IMG/VR virus record: IMGVR_UViG_3300034101_004648
Coordinates: 1 to 61,603 of that record
Direction: 5' to 3' (one strand)
From: a virus
DNA length: 61,603 bases
The notes beneath the pieces were generated by a model. It ran no database searches, had not been told where the DNA came from, and saw only the letters and a list, made by a program, of their open reading frames with translations. The position numbers and the translations under genes were made by a program. Of the stretch, positions 47,901 to 56,511 are shown piece after piece (position 1 is the stretch's first letter; every line of letters begins with the position of its first letter).

Positions 47901-48934
47901 TGAGATCCGGCATTGAGGCCACGGCACAGCGGTTTGAAATGGAGCGCAAGGTGCTGGAGCTGAAGCAGGCGGGACAGCTCCTGGAGCAGCAGGGTGCCAT
48001 GCGGGCGGCCGATCGGGCGGTTCTGCAGGAGCGCCAACAGTTGCTTGAGTTGCGCAGCAAGCTGGCGGATCCAAGCACCACGGCACTGCAAAAACCATTC
48101 CTCAACGATCAAATCAAGCTGCAGGGGGAATCCATCAAGGCCGCGCAGTCGCTGGCCGGGATTGAGCGTGAGCGAATGGCCAACCTCGGAATGATCTTCG
48201 GGCTGGAGCGCCAAACACAAGAAGCGCAGCAGGGGACCGCCGCCAACCAGCAGCGGGCCGCAGCAGCCAGCAAGGGATGGGAAGAGAGCCTAGGGGGCGC
48301 CTTGGCTGCAGTGGACAAGGCCGCTGCTGGTGTTGATCGGCTGCGACAGGTGTTCGTCGGCACGATCCAGGCCGGCAATGGCCCGGTGGAGCAGATCTAC
48401 GCCGCAGCATCAGGCCTGCCCGAGCCCCTGCGCAACGCGACCGATGCAGCCAATGGGTTGGCCGATGGGTTCGCGACGGCCAACGCCCAAGCCAATGTCC
48501 TGCTCCAGACCGTTTCCAAGCTCGCCAACGCCCCTGCTGCCCGCTGGGCCGGCGGCGGGGTGGATCCGGGCGGCCGGTATCAGGTGAACGAGCTGGGCGC
48601 GGAGAGCTTCCTGAGCCGCTCCGGCGCCCTGTCGCTGATCCATGCGCCGGCCTACGGCTCCTGGAGCCCGCCCTCCCCCGGCATGGTGCTCCCCGCGGGG
48701 CTCACAGCCCGGCTGGATGCCATGGGCGCCTTCGGTGGCGGACCCGCCCCCCTGCTGGCTGGCATGGCCCCGGCTGCCGGGGGTGGCGGCGCTGCGTCGC
48801 AGGCGGCGGCCCTGGGGCGCCTCCAGCGCTCGATCGATGCCCTGGAAGGCACCATGCGGTCGTATCGGCCTGAGGTCACCGTCAACCTGCCCGGCAACGC
48901 CGGCTTCCTCCGCACCCTGCAGGGCCTCCAATGA
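44912..48934 (+). CDS. Tail tape measure protein
   Basis: 1340 residues from GTG 44912. Core TP901-type region around residues 270-340 (YTFEYTAPIAKALGVSLEDV, AAAGLMANAGIQGSVAGTGL), several hydrophobic segments near residues 480-640 and long coiled coils (residues 650-1150). At about 0.15 nm per residue this predicts a tail near 200 nm. The gene start, not its end, carries the late motif; the next two genes are coupled to it. Confidence 0.92.
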   Translation: MSDLQVSLALLLENQAEIARELERAGGQAGADFGKGLSAQAQKAFNDLVSQAEKAAKEAGVRFNRVKLQFETVSGDVIPQKTLDQIGKVNKGFAEAKQAVDAFKSATTAATRESAAGMNLLEAAVTGVAVSLTSRLTDAAGTALGSVKGLVQGFLELDGELRLAAAAAGETGGYQRLSQIVDKVGIDAAGTTKQVAELATSLVRAGFSISEVEGALAGVVRGAEATGTSFESFGNIVGNTLRGFGLEVDQTARVVDVLTNTANSSNASIEGLGYTFEYTAPIAKALGVSLEDVAAAAGLMANAGIQGSVAGTGLRTGLQKLQQAAGGASPEVLGLVRGQERLQQVMGKLGATVTDASGKLLPLEQVFLRLKAGMERLNQADQVQLANVLFGDDAGSKFLSITNQSSSAITKMFADLRNSKGATDTARTAMAGMGLEIQQLTGTMDSLRNNIGGVMAAGLRPLVQAANLAVGAISGLPKPVKDTGAALIALGIASTGAAISIAALNLVLAQTGGLAGLAVAARAASVAVAGIGGSLAIVAAATAGILLATGAFKEMDQTTKTLVQTTIALGAGVLVFRGIAAAAGIAATGLSLLNIQLGRTAVLTSLASGAARGGFIAGLVGAAATAVGVYAVLNNNIKATGQETEALSSKARGLKDQIAQLQKEIADGKKLGIDTTEAQKRVNELYMQLREVEGPLEIKLSIDKAKAELKTLREEYDKLGEGDRQKAPLQAKVDGAERYLKLLQQIDQGQKVTDASPVAQQGAKDLAELEKRVKGLLAKKISLPVGAPEQKDIDEALDVYQRQIDLRKIGIKTVIDREEALRQLSSLQADIAIALSKGADPSKLRSQLLPLQIQVRNLDIERERINKDLAATLDRQVAADGKRVLTAKEQLEVAKGKLTVEQASASLADKIAGQDTARLRTIQQVADAYVNLASAQAALTQSGFDVERSRNSNRLSLAEKELQFLRERGGNAQVIQQAEERIAAIKRDGEGIEYRSMRSGIEATAQRFEMERKVLELKQAGQLLEQQGAMRAADRAVLQERQQLLELRSKLADPSTTALQKPFLNDQIKLQGESIKAAQSLAGIERERMANLGMIFGLERQTQEAQQGTAANQQRAAAASKGWEESLGGALAAVDKAAAGVDRLRQVFVGTIQAGNGPVEQIYAAASGLPEPLRNATDAANGLADGFATANAQANVLLQTVSKLANAPAARWAGGGVDPGGRYQVNELGAESFLSRSGALSLIHAPAYGSWSPPSPGMVLPAGLTARLDAMGAFGGGPAPLLAGMAPAAGGGGAASQAAALGRLQRSIDALEGTMRSYRPEVTVNLPGNAGFLRTLQGLQ

Positions 48935-49686
48935 TCACCATCTCCTACAGCGGCACCACCTACACCTTCCCGAACCTCACGGAGCACCCTTTCGGCTACG
49001 ACGAGGTGGACGTGCGCCGGGGCCGGGCCGCCAGGCGGTGGGCCCTCTCGGGCATCGTGAACCGCGAAGACGGGGCCACGATCGCCGGCCTCTATGCCGC
49101 CTGGAACGCGGTGAAGATCCTGGAGGATGACCCGGTGCTCACTGGCGCGGTGGGGGCCACCGTGGGCCTGACCGGCGCCGCGCCGGGCTTTGCGTGGGCC
49201 TCGGCGGTGCCCTGCTGGTTCGCCTCGGCCCCCTCAATCGCCATGGCGGGGATGTTCTGCCGGGTGAGCACCACCCTTGTGGACGCCTCCCAGTCGCTGG
49301 CCATCCTGCTGCGGCAGGGTGAAGAGGAGGCGGAGCAGGCCGCGCAGCTCAGCCTGGGCACCCTGACCTTCGGGAGCGCCACCGTGAATTTGACCGCTCG
49401 GCCCGACGGCTTCACCGATCTGCCGGCCCTGGCGCTCACCCCCGGCGGGCGGCACGTGATCACCGGGCCGCTGGCCCCAACCGAAACGCGGCGGGTGCAG
49501 GGGTGGGTGACGGCCGCCAACCTGACGGCCCTGGAGACATGGCTCAAGACCACCTCCTCCGCCAGCCCCTCCGCGGGCGGGTGGTTCCCCACCGAATGGT
49601 CGGAGCCAGTGGCCAGGCGCCGCGCTGATGGCGGCACGATCGGCACTTACTACGACGTGTCCTTCGCGGTGACGAAGTACCGATGA
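48931..49686 (+). CDS. Distal tail/minor tail protein
   Basis: 251 residues, overlapping the tape measure by four bases. Beta-rich, YDEVDVRRGRAARRWALSG and PARRRADGGTIGTYYDVSF-like end. Position between tape measure and hub is that of a distal tail protein (Dit or gpL-like). Family assignment by synteny. Confidence 0.6.
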   Translation: MITISYSGTTYTFPNLTEHPFGYDEVDVRRGRAARRWALSGIVNREDGATIAGLYAAWNAVKILEDDPVLTGAVGATVGLTGAAPGFAWASAVPCWFASAPSIAMAGMFCRVSTTLVDASQSLAILLRQGEEEAEQAAQLSLGTLTFGSATVNLTARPDGFTDLPALALTPGGRHVITGPLAPTETRRVQGWVTAANLTALETWLKTTSSASPSAGGWFPTEWSEPVARRRADGGTIGTYYDVSFAVTKYR

Positions 49687-52600
49687 CCGACGCTCGCGCC
49701 TATGCCTGGTGCAACCTCGGCCCCCTCGCCGAGCAGGCCAGCAGCATCGCCGAGAGCCATGTGCAGGGGTCTGGGGTGATCACCGTGAAAGGCACGGTGA
49801 ACCTCTCTGGCATCTACCGGCCGGCGCCGGGCACCATTGTGGAGCTGGCCTACAGCGATGGACAGAACTGGATTGCACGGCTCCCGTGCCGGCTGCGGGT
49901 GCTGTCGTCGTTCGCTAACCCCCTCGCCGGGAAGATCACGAGCATCAGCGTGGGTTGTGACCTGGCCTACATGGAGGCCCGCAAGCAGCCGCCCGACAGC
50001 CTCACCACACGCCAGGCCAACCCGGGCACCCCGGAGGCGGTCTGGCGTGCCGCGGCGCCTGCGATTCCTGCCAGCTGGCTGGTGGGGCAGATCCTCGCGG
50101 CCCTGGGGCTCACAGCGGCCGGGACGATCCCACTCACCAACCATTACACCCGGCAGGAGTTTGATCTGACGGCCGGCTACGTGGAGGAGCTGGGCAAGCT
50201 GGCCGCCTCTGAAGGCTATGCCGTGCGGATTACCACAGCAGGCCTCGTGGAGTTCATCAACAAGGCTCCTGGTGAGACGGGAACCGGACCGCTGCTGACC
50301 GAAGAACACCTGATTGACCTGAACCCAATCAATACCGGTGACCTGCCGGGTGATGCGGTCTATGCCAAGTACACCAGCCTGAAGCTGGTTGCGCCGTCTA
50401 ATCTTGATGAAGACCAGCTAAGCAAGCGCAACTGGGAACTAGAGGAGAGCTACGGCGCTCCCGAGAAATATATTCACCAGTGGACAGAATATGTCTTGCG
50501 CCCGGTTGTCGACAAAGATGGCAACTTGGTCTTCCGTCAACGCAAAGACGCAAACGGGCAGCTGGTTTTTTGGGTAGGGCGATCTGTTCAGTTTGGCGAG
50601 AAATCTAAAATCTTAAACGGAGCCGTGATGGATCAGGCTTTCGAGGTCAAGGCTTATCAGTTGCAGGAAACGATAGGATATATTCCTCGCACGATCACCA
50701 AGACGACTTACGACAGCAAAGACCGCGTAACTGCTCGCAAAACCCTAACCTCAAATCAATGGGCAACTGATGTATACGCCGAAACTTCTTACACATACGG
50801 CGATGACGGAGAATTGCTTTTAGAAAAAACAATAGAGTTCTCTCCCGAGGGTCCATTAAGAACTTCGTTGGGGTATCAGGGGGATTATATCTCTGTCCGT
50901 GGCGCTGGCTATGGCGCCCAGTATCAATCCGTCTACCGAGAGGTCAGGTACGAAAGATACAAAGCGGCAGGCGCAACTAAAGCGACCACCTTATCACTGG
51001 CCCCCTTTATTAGCACAGTTGACGGTCAGGAAACCATGTCGCGGTATCGCGATGCTGGCTATCAATTAGATCAAAGCCGCCTAACTCCGCTGCTTGGCAT
51101 TGCGAAGCAGCTTGTCAACTCCGGCGGCGGGGTCAGAATCAGCACCGGCCGCGAGTACGGCCTCCAGAAGCGCCCCAGCGAGGCCGAGCGCACCGCGGCA
51201 GCCAACCAGAAGGCCCCCACCGTTGAGACCACCTCCACGGCAACGTGGGCAGTGGGATCAGCCACCAGCCAGACCAGCATTGAACTGAGCCCGCCCTACG
51301 TGCCCGACGATCGGATCATCTACTCCGGCGGCACCAACGGCACGTACAGCGTGATCAAGAGCAATGCCGATCAGGCGGCGCTCCACTATGCCCGCACCGA
51401 AAACCGCCTCCTGCTGGGCCACCGGAACGGCAACGGGATCCAGGTGCTCCCCGAGCTGCTGCCAGTCGCACCCATGGGCCTTGTGTTCATCCGCCTCAAC
51501 GGCTGCACCGCCGCCTTCAGGACCAACGGGACCACCTACAACATCGACCCGCAGGGGGTGACGGCTACGACAGATTGCCTGTTCTGGGGGGCGGTGGATG
51601 GCGCCGTGGCTGATGCGTGGTTTCCGCTGCCGCCTGGCGCCACGTCGCTGCCTGCCCCTGTCGCGACCACCACCAATGCCAACCCCAAGCCCGCGAACGC
51701 CATCGCCATCCCGAACGGGTTCAGCTTTACCAGCCCCAACCTGAGCAACCTGTTCGCCTCCCTTCCCTCGGGCCAGGCTCCGGTGTTCCCGCGGACCGTC
51801 ACCCCTGGCGCGGTCCTGCGCCCGTATCACGAGACCGTCACGATCGCAGCCGGTGGTGGCGCCGGGGCGATAGCAACCGCCCTGCCATGGATTCGGCAGC
51901 CGGCCATGGAGGTGCTGGCGGGCGGCGGAGCAGGGGCGATAGCCGAATTGGTGAAAGTAGTAACCGCAGGCAGCGGGTCTGGGGTTATTGCAGACCTGTC
52001 AGCTGAGATCACTCCAGAGCAGTTGTATGCAGGCAGCGGGTCTGGGGTTATCGCAAGCCTGTCTGCCGAGATCACCCCAGAGCGGTTGCTTGCAGGCAGC
52101 GGGTCTGGGGTGATCTCGGATCTCTCGGGTGAACTACTCATAGAGCGGTTGCTTGCAGGTAGTGGGTCTGGAGTTATTGCGGACCTGTCAGCTGAAACCC
52201 TTGTATTGCTTGCGGGGAGCGGGTCTGGTGTTATTTTGGATGAAGACGCCGCGGATCCCGACTTTGCATCGGTAATCGTGCTCTGTGGATTTAATGGATC
52301 CGATGGGTCTACGACTATTGTTGATGAAGGCCCGCTGGGACTCACGCTAACAGCATCGGGAAGTGCTCAAATTTCTACAGCGCAATCCGTATTTGGTGGC
52401 AGCTCGCTAAGCATGACGGGCGCCGGACGCGTAGCTCTGCCCCACAATTCTAGCCTGGTCTTTACCGGCGATTTTACTTTAGATGCTAGATGTCGATTTA
52501 ATGTTGCAAATAGGAAGGACATGATACTAGGCGGGCGTTCCTTAACTGTAAATATGCAATTTGCAAGGGAAAGCGAGGCGGAGTTATCGATGTATAACGG

Positions 52601-52871
52601 CGCGTCTCAGACAGTTTCCTTTGCAACTGTAGCTAATACTTGGTATGCACTGCGTTGGGCACGAAGCGGTTCAACCGTTTATTTCTTTGCAGGTGGAACA
52701 CTTCTCGGTACGAGGACGCTAACGGGCTCGTTTGATTTCTCGGCCGGCGCCATTGGGGACCTGTTTGGCTTTGGCACCCTTGATGGCTTTATTGATGAAT
52801 TTAGGCTGACAGCCATGTGCCGGTCAACGACTTCTTATGTAGTGGATTCCAAGCCATTCCCAAGACGGTAA
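49683..52871 (+). CDS. Tail hub/tip protein with repeats and LamG-like C-terminus
   Basis: 1062 residues. N-terminal ~330 residues resemble a tail hub domain (RQEFDLTAGYVEELGKLAASEGYAV). The middle (about 330-480) is encoded by AT-rich DNA. Residues about 760-850 are four 21-residue repeats AGSGSGVIADLSAEITPEQ plus fragments. The last 200 residues are a concanavalin/LamG-like jelly roll (NGSDGSTTIVDEGP, DFTLDARCRF, WYALRWARSGS, GFIDEFRLT), likely binding surface glycans. Confidence 0.7.
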   Translation: MTDARAYAWCNLGPLAEQASSIAESHVQGSGVITVKGTVNLSGIYRPAPGTIVELAYSDGQNWIARLPCRLRVLSSFANPLAGKITSISVGCDLAYMEARKQPPDSLTTRQANPGTPEAVWRAAAPAIPASWLVGQILAALGLTAAGTIPLTNHYTRQEFDLTAGYVEELGKLAASEGYAVRITTAGLVEFINKAPGETGTGPLLTEEHLIDLNPINTGDLPGDAVYAKYTSLKLVAPSNLDEDQLSKRNWELEESYGAPEKYIHQWTEYVLRPVVDKDGNLVFRQRKDANGQLVFWVGRSVQFGEKSKILNGAVMDQAFEVKAYQLQETIGYIPRTITKTTYDSKDRVTARKTLTSNQWATDVYAETSYTYGDDGELLLEKTIEFSPEGPLRTSLGYQGDYISVRGAGYGAQYQSVYREVRYERYKAAGATKATTLSLAPFISTVDGQETMSRYRDAGYQLDQSRLTPLLGIAKQLVNSGGGVRISTGREYGLQKRPSEAERTAAANQKAPTVETTSTATWAVGSATSQTSIELSPPYVPDDRIIYSGGTNGTYSVIKSNADQAALHYARTENRLLLGHRNGNGIQVLPELLPVAPMGLVFIRLNGCTAAFRTNGTTYNIDPQGVTATTDCLFWGAVDGAVADAWFPLPPGATSLPAPVATTTNANPKPANAIAIPNGFSFTSPNLSNLFASLPSGQAPVFPRTVTPGAVLRPYHETVTIAAGGGAGAIATALPWIRQPAMEVLAGGGAGAIAELVKVVTAGSGSGVIADLSAEITPEQLYAGSGSGVIASLSAEITPERLLAGSGSGVISDLSGELLIERLLAGSGSGVIADLSAETLVLLAGSGSGVILDEDAADPDFASVIVLCGFNGSDGSTTIVDEGPLGLTLTASGSAQISTAQSVFGGSSLSMTGAGRVALPHNSSLVFTGDFTLDARCRFNVANRKDMILGGRSLTVNMQFARESEAELSMYNGASQTVSFATVANTWYALRWARSGSTVYFFAGGTLLGTRTLTGSFDFSAGAIGDLFGFGTLDGFIDEFRLTAMCRSTTSYVVDSKPFPRR
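51967..52230 (+). repeat. Tandem 63-bp repeats in the hub gene
   Basis: Units beginning CAGCGGGTCTGG recur at 51971, 52034, 52097 and 52160 (variant TAGTGGG) with exact 63-bp spacing, and a shorter fifth at 52217. They encode AGSGSGVI repeats linking the hub to the glycan-binding domain. Confidence 0.85.
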
Positions 52872-52897
52872 AGCAGGTTCTGAACTTTCCGCTGTTC

Positions 52898-52907
52898 CGG
52901 GAAAACT
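52898..52907 (+). promoter_or_regulatory. Late motif copy 13
   Basis: CGGGAAAACT-GAAGCAGTTACGG, GGG 29 nt before ATG 52928. Confidence 0.76.
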
Positions 52908-52927
52908 GAAGCAGTTACGGAACGCCC

Positions 52928-53371
52928 ATGCCTGCCGCAATGCTGCAGACCCCCTACGAGGCCGAACGGTTGTTTGCCGGGGACTATGCCGGCAAGAAAG
53001 CCCGCCTATGCCTAGCAACAACCACATCGGGATCCCCCAACCTCAGCTCAAACACGGCGGCATGGGATGCCGTAGAGCGCAGCGGCTCGGGCTATGCACG
53101 GTGCGAGTGGACAATCCCAGCGGGGGCCTTCAACACCACCACAGACCGCTTTGAGGCGGGCACGTACAACTGCACGTTCACCGCTTCAGGCTCAGCGCTT
53201 ACCTGGAACGCTGCCTATCTGGTGATCGGCACGATCAGCGGCAGCACCGTGACCTGGGGCACTGGCGTGTCGTTTGTGCTCACCGAGAGCCCAAGTATCA
53301 GCCTTGCAGCGGGATTGAGCCGCATCTACACGGTTCAGTTATTCACCGATGGGTTCACGGTGACGGCCTGA
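52928..53371 (+). CDS. Tail-tip accessory beta protein, paralog 1
   Basis: 147 residues, beta-sandwich-like. Shares start (MPAAMLQTPYEAERLFAGDYAGKKARLCLA), middle and end (QLFTDGFTVTA) with the next gene, about half of residues identical by eye. One member of a tandem duplication that includes the upstream motif. Function unknown; tail fibre or tip component by position. Confidence 0.65.
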   Translation: MPAAMLQTPYEAERLFAGDYAGKKARLCLATTTSGSPNLSSNTAAWDAVERSGSGYARCEWTIPAGAFNTTTDRFEAGTYNCTFTASGSALTWNAAYLVIGTISGSTVTWGTGVSFVLTESPSISLAAGLSRIYTVQLFTDGFTVTA

Positions 53372-53391
53372 TCGGGAAAGCTATGCACAAC

Positions 53392-53401
53392 CGGGAAAAC
53401 T
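53392..53401 (+). promoter_or_regulatory. Late motif copy 14
   Basis: CGGGAAAACT-GAAGCAGATACGG, GGG 29 nt before ATG 53422. The flanks match copy 13 up to the ATG. A degenerate CGGGAAAGCT lies 20 bp before it. Confidence 0.76.
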
Positions 53402-53421
53402 GAAGCAGATACGGAACGCCC

Positions 53422-53871
53422 ATGCCTGCGGCAATGATTCTGACCCCCTTTGAGACGGGGCGGTTGTTTGCCAACAGTTACGCCGGCAAAAAGGCTCGGC
53501 TGTGCTTGGCCGTCAACACTGGAGCGCTGGGTCCGGCAAGCACCACCGCCCAGTGGGATGCAGTAGAGCTGGCCGGCAACGGCTACGCCAGATATGAATG
53601 GACGGTCCCCTCCGGCAGCTACAACAGCACCGCGGAGAGGTTTGAGGTGCCGGCTCAGCTCTGCGAATTTTCAGCCTCGTCCGGGGGTGCAGGCCTGGAC
53701 TGGAACACCGCCTACCTCGTGATCGGCACGATCGGCGGCGGTGGGGCCGTCACGTGGAATACGGGTGTTTCGTTTGTGCTTCCCGAAAGCCCGAACATTG
53801 TGCTCAGCCCAGGCGAGCCACGCAGTTACAACGTGCTCCTGTTCACTGATGGCTTCCTGGTGACGGCCTGA
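53422..53871 (+). CDS. Tail-tip accessory beta protein, paralog 2
   Basis: 149 residues, paralog of the previous gene (PAAMILTPFETGRLFANSYAGKKARLCLA; NTAYLVIGTIGGG; LLFTDGFLVTA). Its stop overlaps the next ATG (TGATG). Confidence 0.65.
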   Translation: MPAAMILTPFETGRLFANSYAGKKARLCLAVNTGALGPASTTAQWDAVELAGNGYARYEWTVPSGSYNSTAERFEVPAQLCEFSASSGGAGLDWNTAYLVIGTIGGGGAVTWNTGVSFVLPESPNIVLSPGEPRSYNVLLFTDGFLVTA

Positions 53872-55310
53872 TGCCTGCCCGCGTCAACCTCAACGTTCCG
53901 TCGCGGCTGATTGAGTCCGCCAGGGCCGCGCAATACGCCAACCGCGAGGCGCTGGGCGGCAGGACACTGGCCGACAAGATCAAGGCGAAGGCCAGGGTCC
54001 GTCGCGATGCTGCGCTGAGGGCGCAACCGCTGCCGCCTGATCAAGCTGGCGAGGCGCCGGAGGGGCGGGATCCGCTGAAGTGGCGGATATGGAGGAAGAG
54101 GAGGCCTTTCAGGCCGGTAGATGTAGGGGTGGCCTGGCTACACATTGGAAAGAATTACACTCTTATTGCAAATGAGATAGTGGACACCGAAACTGTAATA
54201 CCCTATGAACATCCAGAGGAAGGTATAATAGGCCCCTGGACTGTCGGTGACACTTATACCAATAGGAAAAAAACCACGCGTTCCGCAAGCGCTTCGCTAG
54301 AGCTTGTTGTTACAGTCGGAGCCAGATCAGGCGAAAGGTGGAAACAGTTCAGGCATAGCCTGACATTTACCCTCACGTCAGCCGATACCTTTGAAGAAAC
54401 TTGGACTAAGATCAATGGCCCAAACGATATCTTTGGTAACCCTACAAATTTTATAGAGAAAAATGACCGATCTTTTGGGAGCGGCACCAGCAACTTTTTC
54501 TTAGGGCTTTGGTGGAACATGCTCCCCGCTGGTCAGTCAGATATGATACTCGTCGTTTCAATAGCTCAGTACCATCGCAATTATGCGTATGAACGACTGG
54601 GGTCCGGCCCCCTTGTTTTTTCTCCTAATAACTTTACAATACAAAACACGACGCACACCTGCTTTTTGGTAACCGAGTCCGATGTTGTCGAGCTGACACA
54701 GCCTCTTCCTGCGTTTATGCAAAAAAAGATAGACTCTGTGCCGGCTGAATACGCGGCGGGTCAAACTACGTATGGATACGACATTCTTGTCTACCCCCTT
54801 ATTCCCATAAGGTTGGCTGTGCCTCAACCGGCCATTGGTGTCTATCAAGTCAATCATCCCAGCCCTTATGTTGCTACAGAGCTGAGCTTGTCTCAACCGG
54901 CCGCTAGCCCTTATCGGATAGTTTTCAACAGTGTTTCATCTGTTGTCTATGAAAGCATTGCCCCCGATGGCACTTTTGGCGTAGTCTCAGCACAGCAAGC
55001 AAAAACCTCATACGCTGAATACAGCGGAAACCCGGAGATCCCTGTCTTGGGTTACAAACGCGATGATCCATCAGCCGCAAGCACACCCAAAACGGAAAGA
55101 GGGGTTTTTGGCATTATTACCGGCGCAAGTGTTACCGAGCCAGTGACACCTGAAATGCTTGCCCTTGGCCTGGAGGATGAATTAGAGCAGGTCCCAGGAC
55201 CGGACGCAGCGAACCAACCCGAGCCGGTTCAGATGGTCGCTGCCTACGACTACCACGGCGGCTCCTATTGCCGTGATCGGCTTGAACTGCTTGGCATTGA
55301 CGTACCGTGA
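53871..55310 (+). CDS. Late tail-region protein, unknown
   Basis: 479 residues. Basic N-terminal 75 residues are GC-rich; residues 85-420 are encoded by clearly AT-rich DNA with rare codons for this genome, and are beta-rich and aromatic (ANEIVDTETVIPYEHPEEG, SNFFLGLWWNMLP). Probably a host-interaction part acquired by transfer. Not recognised. Confidence 0.6.
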   Translation: MPARVNLNVPSRLIESARAAQYANREALGGRTLADKIKAKARVRRDAALRAQPLPPDQAGEAPEGRDPLKWRIWRKRRPFRPVDVGVAWLHIGKNYTLIANEIVDTETVIPYEHPEEGIIGPWTVGDTYTNRKKTTRSASASLELVVTVGARSGERWKQFRHSLTFTLTSADTFEETWTKINGPNDIFGNPTNFIEKNDRSFGSGTSNFFLGLWWNMLPAGQSDMILVVSIAQYHRNYAYERLGSGPLVFSPNNFTIQNTTHTCFLVTESDVVELTQPLPAFMQKKIDSVPAEYAAGQTTYGYDILVYPLIPIRLAVPQPAIGVYQVNHPSPYVATELSLSQPAASPYRIVFNSVSSVVYESIAPDGTFGVVSAQQAKTSYAEYSGNPEIPVLGYKRDDPSAASTPKTERGVFGIITGASVTEPVTPEMLALGLEDELEQVPGPDAANQPEPVQMVAAYDYHGGSYCRDRLELLGIDVP

Positions 55311-55444
55311 CCACCCCCCAACCCCAGCCCCCACTGATCCAAACCGCCCAGCTTGTGGCCCTGGCCAACCGTCAGCGGCTGCTGCAGCGGCAGGCCGAGG
55401 AGCGGGCCATCGCCAAGGCCGTGGCGCAGGCCCTGAAGGGCTGA
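55307..55444 (+). CDS. Small helical peptide
   Basis: 45 residues from GTG 55307 (GTGA overlap). Gln/Arg/Ala-rich helix (VALANRQRLLQRQAEERAIAKAVAQAL). Possibly a small capsid-assembly helper as it precedes the scaffold gene. Confidence 0.5.
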   Translation: MTTPQPQPPLIQTAQLVALANRQRLLQRQAEERAIAKAVAQALKG

Positions 55445-55454
55445 GGCTGCCGAC

Positions 55455-55464
55455 CGGGAAAACT
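55455..55464 (+). promoter_or_regulatory. Late motif copy 15
   Basis: CGGGAAAACT-GTGGCGCACC, GGG 50 nt before ATG 55506; the extended part is degenerate. Confidence 0.68.
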
Positions 55465-55505
55465 GTGGCGCACCTTGCACCGGCGGAGCGATTCCCCGGA
55501 AACGC

Positions 55506-56327
55506 ATGAAAACGAACTGGCTTGATCGGCTTCTCGGGATCGCCGATGAATGGCAGCGGCCATGGGCCACTGTGGACCCTGACCCCGCAGATCCTGGGGA
55601 TGGCGGCGGCGGCAGTGACGATGTAGACGCTGACGACCCCAGCCTGGGAGAAGCTGGCCAAAAGGCCCTCCGCGAGGAACGGGCGCTGCGGAAATCCCAA
55701 GGCACTGAACTGGCGCAACTTAAGGCCCAGCTGGAGCAGATGAAGGGGCTAGTAAGCCCTGAGACCTTTGCCCAGGCCCAGGCCCAGGCGACGGCGCTGC
55801 AGCAGCAGCTGGCCGATCAACAACAAAGCACCGCGGCCGAGCGGCAGCGCCTGGAGGCCAAGGCCAACGATCGAGTGAGCAAGGCCGAAGCCCGCGCCAC
55901 CAAGGCCGAGGCCGATCGCATTGCGCTGCAGGTTCGCACCGCCGCGCAGAACCTGTTCATGGCGACCGGAGGCCGCGATGGCGGCGATGGCGGCGGGCAG
56001 ACCTATTTCGATGCCTGGTTCGCGTTCCACGGCAGCCGCCACATCAAGGTGGATCCGGCCACCGGGAAGGAGTACATCGTTGATTCCGATGGCGATCCTG
56101 TAAAGCAGGGCGATCAGAACGTGGATCCCGTGGCGTGGATCAACGAGCAGGCGGACAACAGCCCCGTGGTCGGGTCGTTCTTCAAGCCCAAAGGCGGCAG
56201 CGGTGGCGGCGGCCTGGTCGGTGCCCGCGGCTTCCGCACCTCGCAGGGGCTGTCCCCAGAGCAGGTGAAGGCCATGTCACCCAGCGAAAAACTGGCCGCC
56301 CACCGGGAGGCGTCCGCCCGCCGCTGA
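55506..56327 (+). CDS. Capsid scaffolding protein
   Basis: 273 residues. Acidic N-terminus, then a long coiled coil (residues 50-150, LREERALRKSQGTELAQLKAQLEQMKG; ERQRLEAKANDRVSKAEARATKAEADR), Gly-rich linkers and a short helical C-terminus (SPEQVKAMSPSEKLAAHREAS) typical of scaffold tails that contact the capsid protein. Immediately upstream of the major capsid gene. Confidence 0.75.
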   Translation: MKTNWLDRLLGIADEWQRPWATVDPDPADPGDGGGGSDDVDADDPSLGEAGQKALREERALRKSQGTELAQLKAQLEQMKGLVSPETFAQAQAQATALQQQLADQQQSTAAERQRLEAKANDRVSKAEARATKAEADRIALQVRTAAQNLFMATGGRDGGDGGGQTYFDAWFAFHGSRHIKVDPATGKEYIVDSDGDPVKQGDQNVDPVAWINEQADNSPVVGSFFKPKGGSGGGGLVGARGFRTSQGLSPEQVKAMSPSEKLAAHREASARR

Positions 56328-56343
56328 GGCGGCCCCGGCGGAC

Positions 56344-56353
56344 CGGGAAAACT
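56344..56353 (+). promoter_or_regulatory. Late motif copy 16
   Basis: CGGGAAAACT-GCGGGTGATCC. The GGG is 167 nt before the capsid GTG, the only copy with a long leader. Confidence 0.68.
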
Positions 56354-56355
56354 GC

Positions 56356-56390
56356 GGGTGATCCCAAAGCGCGATGCGGCGGGATCACCC
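56356..56390 (+). other. Leader hairpin before the major capsid gene
   Basis: GGGTGATCCC and GGGATCACCC form a perfect 10-bp stem with a 15-nt loop, starting just after late motif 16 and lacking a U tract. A 14-nt direct repeat AAGCGCGATGCGGC occurs at 56367 and 56394. A palindromic TGTCCAGACA lies at 56458-56467. The stem could stabilise capsid mRNA or regulate readthrough. Confidence 0.7.
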
Positions 56391-56511
56391 CTCAAGCGCG
56401 ATGCGGCAGGGGCAACCGAATCCTCCGAGCCCTGGCTTGTCGGCGTGGCGCGATGCCTGTCCAGACAACCACTGAGCGACGGACCCGCCCACATCTACCC
56501 CCTTCCCAATC

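Noticed and set aside
53372-53382. CGGGAAAGCT as an eighteenth late motif
   Set aside because: One mismatch in the otherwise invariant core and a perfect copy 20 bp later; treated as a relic of the duplication.
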